This document shows, one piece after another, positions 26,332-35,222 of a stretch of 64,000 bases of DNA (its first letter is position 1; every line of letters starts with the position of its first letter). The stretch is from Sulfidibacter corallicola (GTDB taxonomy: Bacteria > Acidobacteriota > Holophagae > Acanthopleuribacterales > Acanthopleuribacteraceae). The notes beneath the pieces were generated by a model. It worked only from the letters and a program-made list of their open reading frames with translations. It made no database searches and had not been told where the DNA came from. The DNA lies in NCBI RefSeq assembly GCF_017498545.1, contig NZ_CP071793.1, positions 1,178,001-1,242,000 of the forward strand, in the 5' to 3' direction. Position numbers and translations under genes: made by a program.

Positions 26332-27783
26332 ATGTTGTTTTCGGAGCCCGCGTTTCTATTATTCTTCCTGCCAATTTTGTTTGCGGTTTATTTCGCGGTT
26401 CCCAAGGTGCTGCGCAATTCGGTGCTGTTGATTTTCAGCCTGGGTTTCTACGCTTACGGCGAAAAGCTGTTCGTGCTGCTCATGCTGTTTTCCATCCTCT
26501 TTAATTATGTGGTCGGCATCGGCATCGACAAAACCGGATCCGAGCGCGGCCGCAAAGCTTGGCTTGTTCTGGGTATCGTCGGCGACTTGGCGCTCCTGAT
26601 CGCGTTCAAGTACGCCAATTTCCTCGTGGACAACCTCAATGTGGTGCTCGCCGGCATCGGTGCGGAACCCATCCCTCTCGCGCCGGTCCATTTGCCCATC
26701 GGCATCTCGTTTTTCACGTTTCAGGCGATGTCCTACGTGATCGACCTCTATCGGCGCGAGGTCGAGGTCCAGTCGAATCCGCTGGATTTGGCGCTCTACA
26801 TCTCCCTGTTTCCACAATTGATCGCGGGCCCCATCGTTCGCTACCACGACATTTCGCTCCAGTTGAAACGGCGTCGCATCAGCGTGGGCACCTTTGCCTA
26901 TGGGATCGAGCGCTTCCTGGTGGGCCTCGGCAAAAAAATGGTGATCGCCAATGCGGTGGCCTATCCCGCGGACCAAATTTTCGGGTTGCCCGACGACGAG
27001 ATCACCACCAGCCTGGCCTGGCTGGGCATCATTTGTTACACCCTCCAGATCTACTTCGACTTCTCCGGGTACTCGGACATGGCGATCGGCCTCGGCCGCA
27101 TGTTTGGATTCAAGTTCCTGGAAAACTTCAATTACCCCTACATCAGCCAAAGCATCACGGAATTCTGGCGGCGCTGGCACATCAGCCTTTCCAGTTGGTA
27201 CCGGGACTACCTCTACATCCCCCTGGGCGGGAACCGCGTCTCGTCGCGGCGCACCTACTTCAACTTGATGATGGTGTTCTTCCTCTGCGGCCTCTGGCAT
27301 GGATCCAGTTGGAACTTCGTGATTTGGGGCATGTACCACGGCGGTTTCCTGATCGTGGAGCGATTCGGGTTCAAGGCTATTCTGGATCGTGGTCCGCGGG
27401 TCGTGCGCCACCTGTACGTCATGATCGTCGCCATGATCGGCTGGGTGTTCTTCCGGGCGGAAACCCTGCCTCAATCCCTGACCTTCCTCGGCGCCATGTT
27501 CGGATTCGGATCCGACGATAGCGGGGCGCGGTTGCTGGTGCACTTCCTGGATCGCGAATTGGCGGTCATGATTCTCGTCGGTGCCGTCGGTTCGATCAAT
27601 CTCGTGCCCTGGTGCACGGCCCGCTTCAAACGGTTCTGTCAGCAAAAGCCGAAGGAAACCGCCCACGCCTGGCAGACCGCGAGCCGTGTCTTCAAGTGGG
27701 TTTCCTTGACCGCGATCCTGCTATATGCGCTTATGCTGATGGCCGCGGGCAGCTACAATCCCTTTATCTACTTCCGGTTTTAA
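26332..27783 (+). CDS. MBOAT-family O-acyltransferase, AlgI-like
   Basis: A 483-residue polytopic membrane protein with about ten hydrophobic segments. Diagnostic blocks of the AlgI/DltB branch are present: MLFSEPAFLLFFLPILFAVYF at the start, LPIGISFFTFQAMSYVIDLYR, DFSGYSDMAIGLGRMFGF, the WRRWHISLSSWYRDYLYIPLGG motif, and the catalytic histidine in CGLWHGSSWNFVIWG. It would move acetyl groups across the inner membrane for O-acetylation of an exported polysaccharide. It is followed after 12 bases by an AlgX/AlgJ-like gene, forming the standard two-gene acetylation module. The polymer itself is not encoded here. Confidence 0.93.
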   Translation: MLFSEPAFLLFFLPILFAVYFAVPKVLRNSVLLIFSLGFYAYGEKLFVLLMLFSILFNYVVGIGIDKTGSERGRKAWLVLGIVGDLALLIAFKYANFLVDNLNVVLAGIGAEPIPLAPVHLPIGISFFTFQAMSYVIDLYRREVEVQSNPLDLALYISLFPQLIAGPIVRYHDISLQLKRRRISVGTFAYGIERFLVGLGKKMVIANAVAYPADQIFGLPDDEITTSLAWLGIICYTLQIYFDFSGYSDMAIGLGRMFGFKFLENFNYPYISQSITEFWRRWHISLSSWYRDYLYIPLGGNRVSSRRTYFNLMMVFFLCGLWHGSSWNFVIWGMYHGGFLIVERFGFKAILDRGPRVVRHLYVMIVAMIGWVFFRAETLPQSLTFLGAMFGFGSDDSGARLLVHFLDRELAVMILVGAVGSINLVPWCTARFKRFCQQKPKETAHAWQTASRVFKWVSLTAILLYALMLMAAGSYNPFIYFRF

Positions 27784-27795
27784 GAGAGGTCGGCG

Positions 27796-28962
27796 TTGTA
27801 CAGCAGAAGACGCGCGAAGTGGTATCACATCCTTTTGATCGGGATGTTCTTTTTCGTGATTCTCATGCCCGGCATCGATATGCTCGTCGGCATCGACCGC
27901 ACGCCCGTCGCGGGCACCACCGCACCCTTTCCGGAGTACCGGGGCGGACTGCGGGGGCTGGCCAGCCTGCCCGGTCAGTTCAAGTGGTATTTCAGCGACA
28001 ACTTCGGGTTCCGTCCCTTTTTCATCCAGCTTCACGGCCTGTACAAGGCCCATTTTTGGAAGGCCAGCGGGTCGGGCAAGGTGCTCCTGGGCAAGGAAGG
28101 CTGGCTTTATTACCGGGACGAGCAGACCTTGGACGACTATCGCAACCTGTATCCCTTCGATGAGAAGAGCCTCGGGACCTGGGTCGACATGCTGGCCGCA
28201 CGCCAACGCTTCTGCGATGCGCGGGGCATCGACTACGTGTTCTCCATATCGCCAAACAAACCTGGCATTTATCCCGAGTACCTGCCGGATGGCTGGGCCC
28301 CGTTGGCTCGCCCCAAACGGCTGGATCAACTACAGGCGGCGGTGGCCCGGCGCCTGCCGTCGGTCCACATGGTCGATGTGCGACCGGCCTTGCTGGCGGC
28401 CCGAAAAGACCACTTGATCTACTATGAGACCGATACTCACTGGAACCAACTGGGCGCATTCGTGGGATACCGAGAGATCATGGCGGCGCTGGCCCAGAGA
28501 TACAGCGACTTGGACGTGCCCTCGCTCGAAGACATCACCATCGAGACCGAGCCCAGCGATGGTGGCGACCTGGCGCGGATGATGGGTCTCAAGTTCGTGA
28601 CGGACGAGCCCTTGGTCACGCCAGTTTTCCCCCAGGCCAGGCAGGTGATTCGAGAGAAGGATGGCACTCCGTTGGATGTGGCGGTCAAGGATATCCTGAA
28701 GGGAGAAGAGGGACTGGTGACCCTTTGCGAAGAGGGCGAGATCGAATCGGCCGTCGTGATCCACGATTCCTTCGGGCAGGCGTTGATTCCCCTGTTGGCG
28801 AGGCACTTCAAGCGCGCCACCTTCGTTTGGTCCAACAGTTTCGAGCCCGAATTGGTGGAGAAAGAGAAGCCGGCCGTCGTCATTCAGCAGTTGGTGGAAC
28901 GGCGCTTGGTGAATTGGGAACCCGAGCCCGAATTCGAGGCCCCCGCGAAGCCGACCAACTAA
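27796..28962 (+). CDS. AlgX/AlgJ-like SGNH-type O-acetyltransferase
   Basis: A 388-residue protein with an N-terminal membrane anchor (YHILLIGMFFFVILMPGIDML) and a periplasmic SGNH-type domain. Family markers include WYFSDNFGFRPFFIQLHG, GWLYYRDEQTL, the Asp-His pair in YETDTHWNQLGAF and the nucleophile Ser in VIHDSFGQALIPLL. It should accept acetyl groups from the upstream MBOAT protein and place them on an exopolysaccharide. The TTG start at 27796 lies 12 bases after the MBOAT stop with GAGAGG upstream, so the pair is an operon. Confidence 0.9.
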   Translation: MYSRRRAKWYHILLIGMFFFVILMPGIDMLVGIDRTPVAGTTAPFPEYRGGLRGLASLPGQFKWYFSDNFGFRPFFIQLHGLYKAHFWKASGSGKVLLGKEGWLYYRDEQTLDDYRNLYPFDEKSLGTWVDMLAARQRFCDARGIDYVFSISPNKPGIYPEYLPDGWAPLARPKRLDQLQAAVARRLPSVHMVDVRPALLAARKDHLIYYETDTHWNQLGAFVGYREIMAALAQRYSDLDVPSLEDITIETEPSDGGDLARMMGLKFVTDEPLVTPVFPQARQVIREKDGTPLDVAVKDILKGEEGLVTLCEEGEIESAVVIHDSFGQALIPLLARHFKRATFVWSNSFEPELVEKEKPAVVIQQLVERRLVNWEPEPEFEAPAKPTN

Positions 28963-29020
28963 GTTCCCGTTCAGGCCGAGGGCTGAATTGCCGGACAAAT
29001 GGGCTCAGGGGAGAAACCAA

Positions 29021-29410
29021 TCGAAGCGAACCAGCGGGCATGCCCGGCTCGATTTCGAGAAAGAAACAACGCAAAGCGAGGCAGCATGGTGTGCTCGGCT
29101 TTCGAAGAGAGTCGTCGGGCCAGGTAAGTGTGGCGGCTCGCCGCACATTCCGAAGCCGAATGCGTCAATGCTCCCGCTACAGGCGATGCTTCGCTCTTTT
29201 AAATCCCGAACATGCGAACCGTGAATTGCTTCGACAAGTCGGACCAGCGGCCTTACCGGCCCTGCCCATCCTACCGCGGTACCGACTCTCAAAGCATGCG
29301 GGAACTCTGATCATGGATCGCCTCGACAAGTTCAGCCAGCGGGCTTACCGCCCCTGCTGAACCTACCGGGCACGACGTATCTTTCGGCATGCGGGGGCTC
29401 CGACAACCTT
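29021..29410. repeat. Dispersed extragenic element, copy A
   Basis: Shares long colinear blocks with 61361-61573 and 61636-61990. Landmarks: GCTCGATTTCGAGA, then GGTAAG followed by hairpin I (GTGTGGCG-GCT-CGCCGCAC, 29128-29146) and ACATTC; CTCAAAGCATGCGGGAACT; GATCATGGATCGC; TCGACAAG; hairpin II (29330-29362, outer arms GTTCAGC/GCTGAAC); and CTACCGGGCACGACG. The stems differ in sequence from the other copies but keep pairing. It lies between convergent units (AlgX-like gene and nadR). No protein is encoded. Confidence 0.85.
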
Positions 29411-29442
29411 TTTTTCAAATGAGCGGAAGAGGTCGGGTCTCG

Positions 29443-30423
29443 TCAACTTGGGAACAGCGACGTGACGGCCTCGACCGCTTTTTGGAATCGTTCCTCCCAG
29501 CTTCCGCTGATGACCACGTACGGGAATCCCTTCGATTCCAGAAGATCCCGGCAACGCTCGAAAAAGGCGCGGCGCTCTTCCGGAAGGTAGCGAACGGAAT
29601 CGTCCACGTAGGGCACATCGACGTCGGTCAGCAGATGGAGGTCGTAGGCGTGGGCCGCGGCCGCCTCTTCGATCCAAGCGGGGCAATCACCGAACAGTGT
29701 GCGGCTCCAGATGGTCGTGAGCCAGAGGTTGGTATCGCACACCAGGAGGCGGTTCGCGTTCGGCGCGGTGGCTCGCTCGGCGGCGATCTGGCCCCGCGCG
29801 ATGATCTCGATGTCCGCCGATTCGATCGCGCCGCCCTGCGCTTCCAGGTGTGTGCGCGCATACTCGGGCACCGCCGCCGTGTGGAAATGCGCGGCGAGAT
29901 CGCGTGTGAGCGTGCTCTTTCCCGTCGATTCGGGGCCGAACACACAGACGCGTTTCGCGAAATAGGGCCGCACCACCCTCGGAAGGTATTTCCAGTGTCG
30001 CCAAGGATCCGCTCGGATCGAGGTCCCGCTGATCGGCACCGTGGTGCGGTCGGGATCTACCGGGACGTAGCGTGCGCCAAGCTCGTCGGCCAAACGGTGG
30101 CCGTAGGTTTCGGAAGCGAAAACGAATTGCGGCGATATCGGCAGGACCTCCAACAACGCCTCCCGCCAGAGATCCCAGAAACGGGGGTGCTCGTGCGGAT
30201 ATTGCGGCAGCTCTCGGTCGAGATGGATCACCTCCGCCCCAGGCATGAGTTGCTTGATCCAGCCATGTCGCAGGTGGCCCGGAATCGGCTCGCTGGCGAG
30301 CGTGCCCACCACCACGAAAAGGCGGTCGCACCAGGACTGGGCGAAGTCCAGCAAATAGAGGTGTCCGAGATGTGGTGGCAGGAATTTGCCGAGCACGAGA
30401 CCGGTTTTGGTGTTTTCAGGCAT
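29443..30423 (-). CDS. nadR: NadR-type NMN adenylyltransferase / ribosylnicotinamide kinase
   Basis: A 326-residue bifunctional enzyme. Residues 8-140 form a nucleotidyltransferase with H18-x-G-H21 (GKFLPPHLGHLYLL) and ISGTSIR (131-137); residues about 155-326 form the kinase with P-loop GPESTGKS (163-170), followed by an aspartate (VCDTN) and LTDVDVPYVDD. It would phosphorylate nicotinamide riboside and adenylylate NMN to NAD. The N-terminal HTH of enterobacterial NadR is absent, so it is enzymatic only. The ATG at 30423 has GAGGAA upstream and overlaps the NRPS stop by eight bases, so translation is coupled. A NAD-salvage enzyme as last gene of a biosynthetic operon is unusual. Confidence 0.9.
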   Translation of the reverse strand: MPENTKTGLVLGKFLPPHLGHLYLLDFAQSWCDRLFVVVGTLASEPIPGHLRHGWIKQLMPGAEVIHLDRELPQYPHEHPRFWDLWREALLEVLPISPQFVFASETYGHRLADELGARYVPVDPDRTTVPISGTSIRADPWRHWKYLPRVVRPYFAKRVCVFGPESTGKSTLTRDLAAHFHTAAVPEYARTHLEAQGGAIESADIEIIARGQIAAERATAPNANRLLVCDTNLWLTTIWSRTLFGDCPAWIEEAAAAHAYDLHLLTDVDVPYVDDSVRYLPEERRAFFERCRDLLESKGFPYVVISGSWEERFQKAVEAVTSLFPS

Positions 30424-33400
30424 GGCGTTCCTCGCGGGTTCTTTGTCGCTGCGCGTCGGTTTCATGGTGGCGCGTACTTGTGCCAAGCCGATTTCCCCGC
30501 AAGATGCCCAGGGAATCCAGGAAGTTCGCCAAGTAGGCACGATCGACTTTGGGGCAAAGGGGTCCTGGATGTCCCAGCGCCCCGCAGGTGGCCGCCTCGC
30601 TGAAGCGGACACCCGTGCTGCCGAACAGCCGGTATGCGGACGGGTGTCTGGTGTCCGGCTGGCAGAGGTCCAGGCACAGGTCGAAGCCCTGGGTTTCGTG
30701 TTGATCCCTCGCCCTGCCAGCCATGTCTTCGAGCCGTTGCGTAAACCGATTTCGGGAAACCGAATCCAGGTGCACTCCCTGGTACCGCATCGCGTGGGCG
30801 AGGTCGGCCAGGCTGACGGGACGTCGATTGACGATGTGAACACAGTCTTCGAGGCAATCTCGGTCCAGCAACTCGGTCGCGATGCGGACCGCGGTCCCGA
30901 TGGGTGTGACGTCGGTCCATAGTCCCGGCAGCGGATCGGGCACGCAACCCAATCGATGCAAGGCTTTCAGGAACATGGCCAGATTGTCGGATCGGGTGAG
31001 GACGCCTGTGTCCGGATCGGCCGTCAGGAGACCCAGCCGAACCACCGTGGTCCTTCCCGGATGATCCAGCAGGCGCACCAAGCGCTCCGACGCCCATTTG
31101 CTGGCCGCGTAACCTCCGCGGATCCGCCCTGCCTTGGGCAAGGGGGTCCGTTCGTCGATGGTCTCCGGCGAGGGTCGACAGCCGCTGACCGCGATCAGGG
31201 AGCCGCCGAAAAAAAAGTGTTTGGGCCTTCCGATTCTGCAAAGTTCCATCGCGTGGGCGGTGCCGACGACATTGGTCTCGCGCAAGGCGTGGTAATGAGC
31301 CGTCCCGCTCAACGAGGCACCCAAATGACAAATGGTATCGATCCGTTCACCGAGGGTCCGCCAGTCCATGGGTGACAATCCCAACTTCGGTCGCGTCAGG
31401 TCGCCGTAGATCACCGTCAGGCGCGACTGCATTCGTGCGGCGGCCGGCGCAACGTCGGTGCCCAGCAGGCCACATATCCTCTCGCGGGCAGCGTCGCGAT
31501 CGGAGCCGCGAACCAGTACCGTGATGTGCCGGGAACTGTGCGTCAACAGGCGGCGAAGCAACGGCAAACCGAAAAACCCCGTGGCACCCGTGAGCAACAC
31601 CCGGGTGTTTTGCGCCGGATTGGGACCGGTGAATCTGGGTTCGGGTGGGGGGAGCGTGCTCAGGATTTGGCGAACGTCTCGTTCGAGATCGGTTACCTCG
31701 CAGTAATCGTGGTCCGAGGTCTCGCGTTGGGAGGCGGAAGCCAAATAGGCCACTTGGGATGCCATGGTCGGATGGGTCCAGATGGCCGAAGCCGGTAAAG
31801 CCAATCCTCGGCTCCTGGCTGCGAACGAAAGTCTGAGCGCGGCCAGGGAGTCACCGCCCATTTCGAAGAAATCGTCGGAGCCGGCAAAGCCGCTTTTCCC
31901 CAAGACATGGTGCCAGAGTTCGTCGATGGTCGCTTCGAGCTTCGCCGGGCACCGGTCGGGTTTTTCTTCGTCGTTTCGATCGAGGCGTGGCGCCGGTTCC
32001 ACCCGGTCCGCGTGAACCATGTCGGCCAAACGCGTCAGGTCGGTTTTGCCGGATGCGGTCTCCGGCAGCGATTCCCGTTGGATGAATGTGGCCGGCACCA
32101 TCCAATGGGGCAGTCGCTCTTCGGCAAACCGGGTCAGCTCGTCCCCGTCACAGCCGTCCTTGCACACCACGAACGCGATCAAAACGGCATCGGCATCCTG
32201 GCCCGAGCGGATCACGGCGGCGCGGGACACGTTGGGATGCTTCGAGAGCTGACTTTCGATTTCCTCCGGGGCGATCAGGCGGCCGCGTAATTTGAGTTGC
32301 CGATCGCGGCGACCCAAAAACTCGAAGTTGCCGCCTTCGAGTTCGCGCACCAGATCGCCTGTTCGATACCAACGCGTGCCGTCGTGTGTGATGAATCGCC
32401 GTTCGGTCAGGTTCGGCGCATTGCGGTAACCGCGCGCCAACTGGGGGCCGGCGATCCACAATTCCCCCATCTCACCCGGGCTGCACGGCTCGCCACCTTC
32501 CCGACTGACGCGATAATGGTTGTGGGGGAAGGGGAGGCCGATGAGCGCCCGGTTCCAGCTTGCATCACAGACCGTCAATCCGGTGCAGACCGTCGCCTCC
32601 GTGGGGCCGTACACGTTGACCAGCCGCAATCGGGAACTCCAGGCGCGGATGACTTCCTCGGCGCAAATTTCGCCGCCGATGACCACCGTGCGCAATGTGG
32701 CCGGCAACCGGCTCGTGGGCAGAAAGGGGAGCAACGCGGGCGGCAGGTCCACGTGGGTGATTCCGTGGGTTGCAAGCCAGGTCGGCAACCCAGGCCCCGG
32801 CGTGAGGCGGGCCCGGGGTTCGATGTGCAGGGCCGCGCCCGAAAGCAGGCTGCAGCCGATGTCCGAAACCGAGGCGTCGAAGGCCGGAGAAAGCAGCCAC
32901 AGCAGCCTGCTTTCCGCAGACATCCGAAAGGCCTCGATTTGCGCCTCCAGCATCGGCACGATCCCGCGATGGCAGACCTCCACGCCCTTCGGACGACCGG
33001 TGGTTCCGGAGGTATAGATGAGGTAGGCGAGTCCATCGTCCGAGAAAGCGCGCGCTACCTGCGGCGTGTGCCTCGTGTTGTTCCTGGGTTCGGGATCCGA
33101 AGCCCTGCGAATCGCCAAAGACGAAAGTTCCCCAGGTGCGCCTTCTGTCCGGAGCAGCAAGCGGGGACGGGCGTCCTGCAGCACCGTCTGGCGCCGCTGT
33201 TCCGGCCAATTGGGATCCAGAGGCAGAAAGGCCGCTTCGGCGAACCAACAACCCAACATGGCGATGACGAAATTCGGGCAGCGACCCATGTCCAGGGCCA
33301 CCACGTCCTCCGGAGTGGCGCCCTCCCGACGTAACCGGAAACCCAAGTCGCGTGCGGCATCGAACAGTTCCCCGTGACTCAGGAGCACTTTTCCGCAGAG

Positions 33401-33541
33401 CACCAAAGCCGGACGGTCGGCCAATCGGCGGGCGATCGCCCCATAGCGAGCCAGGAAGTGGCCCGCGGGCGGCGATCCCGTGGCGGCCGGGGGGTCTTGT
33501 GACACGAAGCCAGGGCTCTCCTTGGATGCGAGGCCGCTCAT
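30416..33541 (-). CDS. NRPS: adenylation - carrier - thioester reductase
   Basis: A 1041-residue single-module synthetase. Adenylation domain (about 30-510) has all cores: YLIYTSGTTGRPKG, NVYGPTEATVC, YRTGDLVRE, GRRDRQLKLRGR and LPETASGKTDL. By alignment to GrsA I read specificity residues D-A-S-D-V-G-V-V-C-K; D235 indicates an alpha-amino acid, and the acidic residue at 278 recalls domains for basic amino acids. A carrier follows with FFEMGGDSLAAL. The C-terminal 380 residues are an NAD(P)H thioester reductase (VLLTGATGFFGLPLLRRLL, YAASKWASERLV), so the product should leave as aldehyde or alcohol. The true start is ATG 33541, overlapping the oxygenase stop as ATGA; open frame further upstream is not coding. 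Confidence 0.92.
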   Translation of the reverse strand: MSGLASKESPGFVSQDPPAATGSPPAGHFLARYGAIARRLADRPALVLCGKVLLSHGELFDAARDLGFRLRREGATPEDVVALDMGRCPNFVIAMLGCWFAEAAFLPLDPNWPEQRRQTVLQDARPRLLLRTEGAPGELSSLAIRRASDPEPRNNTRHTPQVARAFSDDGLAYLIYTSGTTGRPKGVEVCHRGIVPMLEAQIEAFRMSAESRLLWLLSPAFDASVSDIGCSLLSGAALHIEPRARLTPGPGLPTWLATHGITHVDLPPALLPFLPTSRLPATLRTVVIGGEICAEEVIRAWSSRLRLVNVYGPTEATVCTGLTVCDASWNRALIGLPFPHNHYRVSREGGEPCSPGEMGELWIAGPQLARGYRNAPNLTERRFITHDGTRWYRTGDLVRELEGGNFEFLGRRDRQLKLRGRLIAPEEIESQLSKHPNVSRAAVIRSGQDADAVLIAFVVCKDGCDGDELTRFAEERLPHWMVPATFIQRESLPETASGKTDLTRLADMVHADRVEPAPRLDRNDEEKPDRCPAKLEATIDELWHHVLGKSGFAGSDDFFEMGGDSLAALRLSFAARSRGLALPASAIWTHPTMASQVAYLASASQRETSDHDYCEVTDLERDVRQILSTLPPPEPRFTGPNPAQNTRVLLTGATGFFGLPLLRRLLTHSSRHITVLVRGSDRDAARERICGLLGTDVAPAAARMQSRLTVIYGDLTRPKLGLSPMDWRTLGERIDTICHLGASLSGTAHYHALRETNVVGTAHAMELCRIGRPKHFFFGGSLIAVSGCRPSPETIDERTPLPKAGRIRGGYAASKWASERLVRLLDHPGRTTVVRLGLLTADPDTGVLTRSDNLAMFLKALHRLGCVPDPLPGLWTDVTPIGTAVRIATELLDRDCLEDCVHIVNRRPVSLADLAHAMRYQGVHLDSVSRNRFTQRLEDMAGRARDQHETQGFDLCLDLCQPDTRHPSAYRLFGSTGVRFSEAATCGALGHPGPLCPKVDRAYLANFLDSLGILRGNRLGTSTRHHETDAQRQRTREERHA

Positions 33542-34437
33542 AGTCGACCTCGTCCCCAGTTGCCGATCTCGTCCGGGCCCATGTGATCCGCAAACGTCGA
33601 TCCACGAGAGCGGTTGTCCACGTTCGGCGCACCGCGACCCCGTTCGTGGTCTTCGCGGTGAACCGTGCGGAAGTCGACGCTGAAGCGCGTCCGACCCACG
33701 CTGTGCGGTCGTGTCCGGTGCAGGTGGGCGCCGGCGAAAATGATCAGGTCCCCGGCCTTGGCCTTCACGGCCTCCACCCGTTGCGGCTCGATCTCCTGTC
33801 TCAGTTGCGGGTAGGTGGAACTTCGGTCGCGTTCGGCGTTCTGCCAGCCGATCTTGCGGTCCCAGTCGTCCTGGACCCAGTCGTCGTAATCGAAGCACTC
33901 CGAATCGTTGCGCACCGGCCGATCGAAATACTCCGGGTAGAACTCGAAGCTGTCTTCCGGACCCATGTCGTGAAGCGCCAGGGACCAGGTGATCTGCGCC
34001 TGCGGATTGGCGTACCAGGTATCGCGATGGGGGTAATAGACCGGCGCCGCCTTGGGATCGCGAAAGCCACCGTCGGTGATGACCCGCAGCCGCATGGGAT
34101 CGCAACGATGCGCTTCGCGCTGGAAGCCGCAGGCCTGCAAGAGGTCGAATACCGCGCGATGGTAGGGTTCGGTCCCGTAGAATCGCTTGCGTAGGTGCCC
34201 GATCCGCGAATAAAAACCAGGTTGATCCAGTCGGAATTGAGCCTCCCTGGCCGGCCCACTTTCGCCCAACTGCGCTTCGACGATCGCCCACATCTCGGCG
34301 GCCAATCGCCGCGTGGATGCGGTGGCCTCAAGGTGGAACACGTGGCCGTCGTACAGCATGGCCCTGGCCGTCGCGGAATCGGCCGGCAGGCGATCCTGGA
34401 AAAAGCCGAGGTCCGGGCTTTGCGGCATGGTTTTCAT
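33538..34437 (-). CDS. Fe(II)/2-oxoglutarate oxygenase, phytanoyl-CoA dioxygenase-like
   Basis: A 299-residue cytoplasmic enzyme with the cupin iron site: H137-R-D139 in YYPHRDTWYANP, a distal histidine in GAHLHRTRPHS (H238 or H240), and an arginine a few residues later for 2-oxoglutarate (GRTRFSVDFR). Such enzymes hydroxylate or desaturate small molecules or carrier-bound amino acids. Start ATG 34437 with GGAGG five bases upstream; its stop overlaps the NRPS start as ATGA, and its start overlaps the methyltransferase stop the same way. It probably hydroxylates the NRPS substrate or product; the target is not known. Confidence 0.88.
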   Translation of the reverse strand: MKTMPQSPDLGFFQDRLPADSATARAMLYDGHVFHLEATASTRRLAAEMWAIVEAQLGESGPAREAQFRLDQPGFYSRIGHLRKRFYGTEPYHRAVFDLLQACGFQREAHRCDPMRLRVITDGGFRDPKAAPVYYPHRDTWYANPQAQITWSLALHDMGPEDSFEFYPEYFDRPVRNDSECFDYDDWVQDDWDRKIGWQNAERDRSSTYPQLRQEIEPQRVEAVKAKAGDLIIFAGAHLHRTRPHSVGRTRFSVDFRTVHREDHERGRGAPNVDNRSRGSTFADHMGPDEIGNWGRGRL

Positions 34438-35216
34438 AAGGGCCTCCTGGCGATGCAGATACAGCGTGCGTGACCCATGTCCAATGGATCTCCGTCGGTG
34501 CCGCCGAACAGTTGGACGTCGCCAAAGCCTGCGGCGGCCAGCAGCTCGGCCAATTGGCTCGGTAGGTACAGTCTCACCGAAGAGGGGTTGGTGCGCCTGC
34601 TTCCATCGGGATGGACGATGGTCCACACCTGATCCAAGGATCCGCAGGCCAGATTCAGCGTGCTCTCCCGCAGGACGAGCCACTCGCCTTCGGTGGTGGC
34701 CCGACGCCGCACCATCACGGGTTGAAAGTGGGCGATCAGGTGGGCCATGTTGGGGAATTCCACCGCATAGGCGGCACCGGGTCGCAGCGATTCGAAGGCC
34801 CTGCGCGCCATGGCGAGGTTGGTTTCGTCGTTGGGACCGTTGCCGAAGCTGGTACCCCAATTGACGCCGGCATGGCAGGGTTCGGGGCTTCGGAAGCGCG
34901 TGGCATCGGCCGCCTCGAACCGTGCGGCCAGACCCAGTTCTTCGGCCTTGGCCCGGGCGCGTTCCGTATAGCGGGCGCACTGGTCGACCCCGATCACGCG
35001 GAGGCCCTCGGCCGCCAGGGCCAGGCTTTGGGTGCCGATGCCGCAGCACTGGTCGAACAGCAGGTCTCCGGGCTTCAGGTCGAGCATCCGCATCAGGAAT
35101 CGGATTTCCCGTGCAAGGGCATCTTCGGATTGCCGCGTCAAGAACAGGTCGGCAATCGCATCGTCGTACAGGGTTTCCCACCAATTGGCTCGTGGTTCGC
35201 GCGTGACTTCGTTCAT
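34434..35216 (-). CDS. Class I SAM-dependent methyltransferase
   Basis: A 260-residue protein with a Rossmann methyltransferase core: motif I LLFDQCCGIGTQSLALAAEG (a CCGIGTQ variant of GxGxG), motif II VIGVDQC, and motif IV around AGVNWGTSFGN. The C-terminal part (QVWTIVHPDGSRRTNPSSVRLYLPSQL) resembles small-molecule O/N-methyltransferases. It starts six bases after the asparagine-synthetase stop and ends in an ATGA overlap with the oxygenase gene. It most likely tailors the product of the adjacent NRPS. Confidence 0.88.
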   Translation of the reverse strand: MNEVTREPRANWWETLYDDAIADLFLTRQSEDALAREIRFLMRMLDLKPGDLLFDQCCGIGTQSLALAAEGLRVIGVDQCARYTERARAKAEELGLAARFEAADATRFRSPEPCHAGVNWGTSFGNGPNDETNLAMARRAFESLRPGAAYAVEFPNMAHLIAHFQPVMVRRRATTEGEWLVLRESTLNLACGSLDQVWTIVHPDGSRRTNPSSVRLYLPSQLAELLAAAGFGDVQLFGGTDGDPLDMGHARCICIARRPL

Positions 35217-35222
35217 GATTCC

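Noticed and set aside
33542..34291. N-terminal extension of the NRPS frame across the oxygenase gene
   Set aside because: The extension is out of frame with the clearly coding oxygenase, and the ATG at 33541 forms a neat ATGA overlap.
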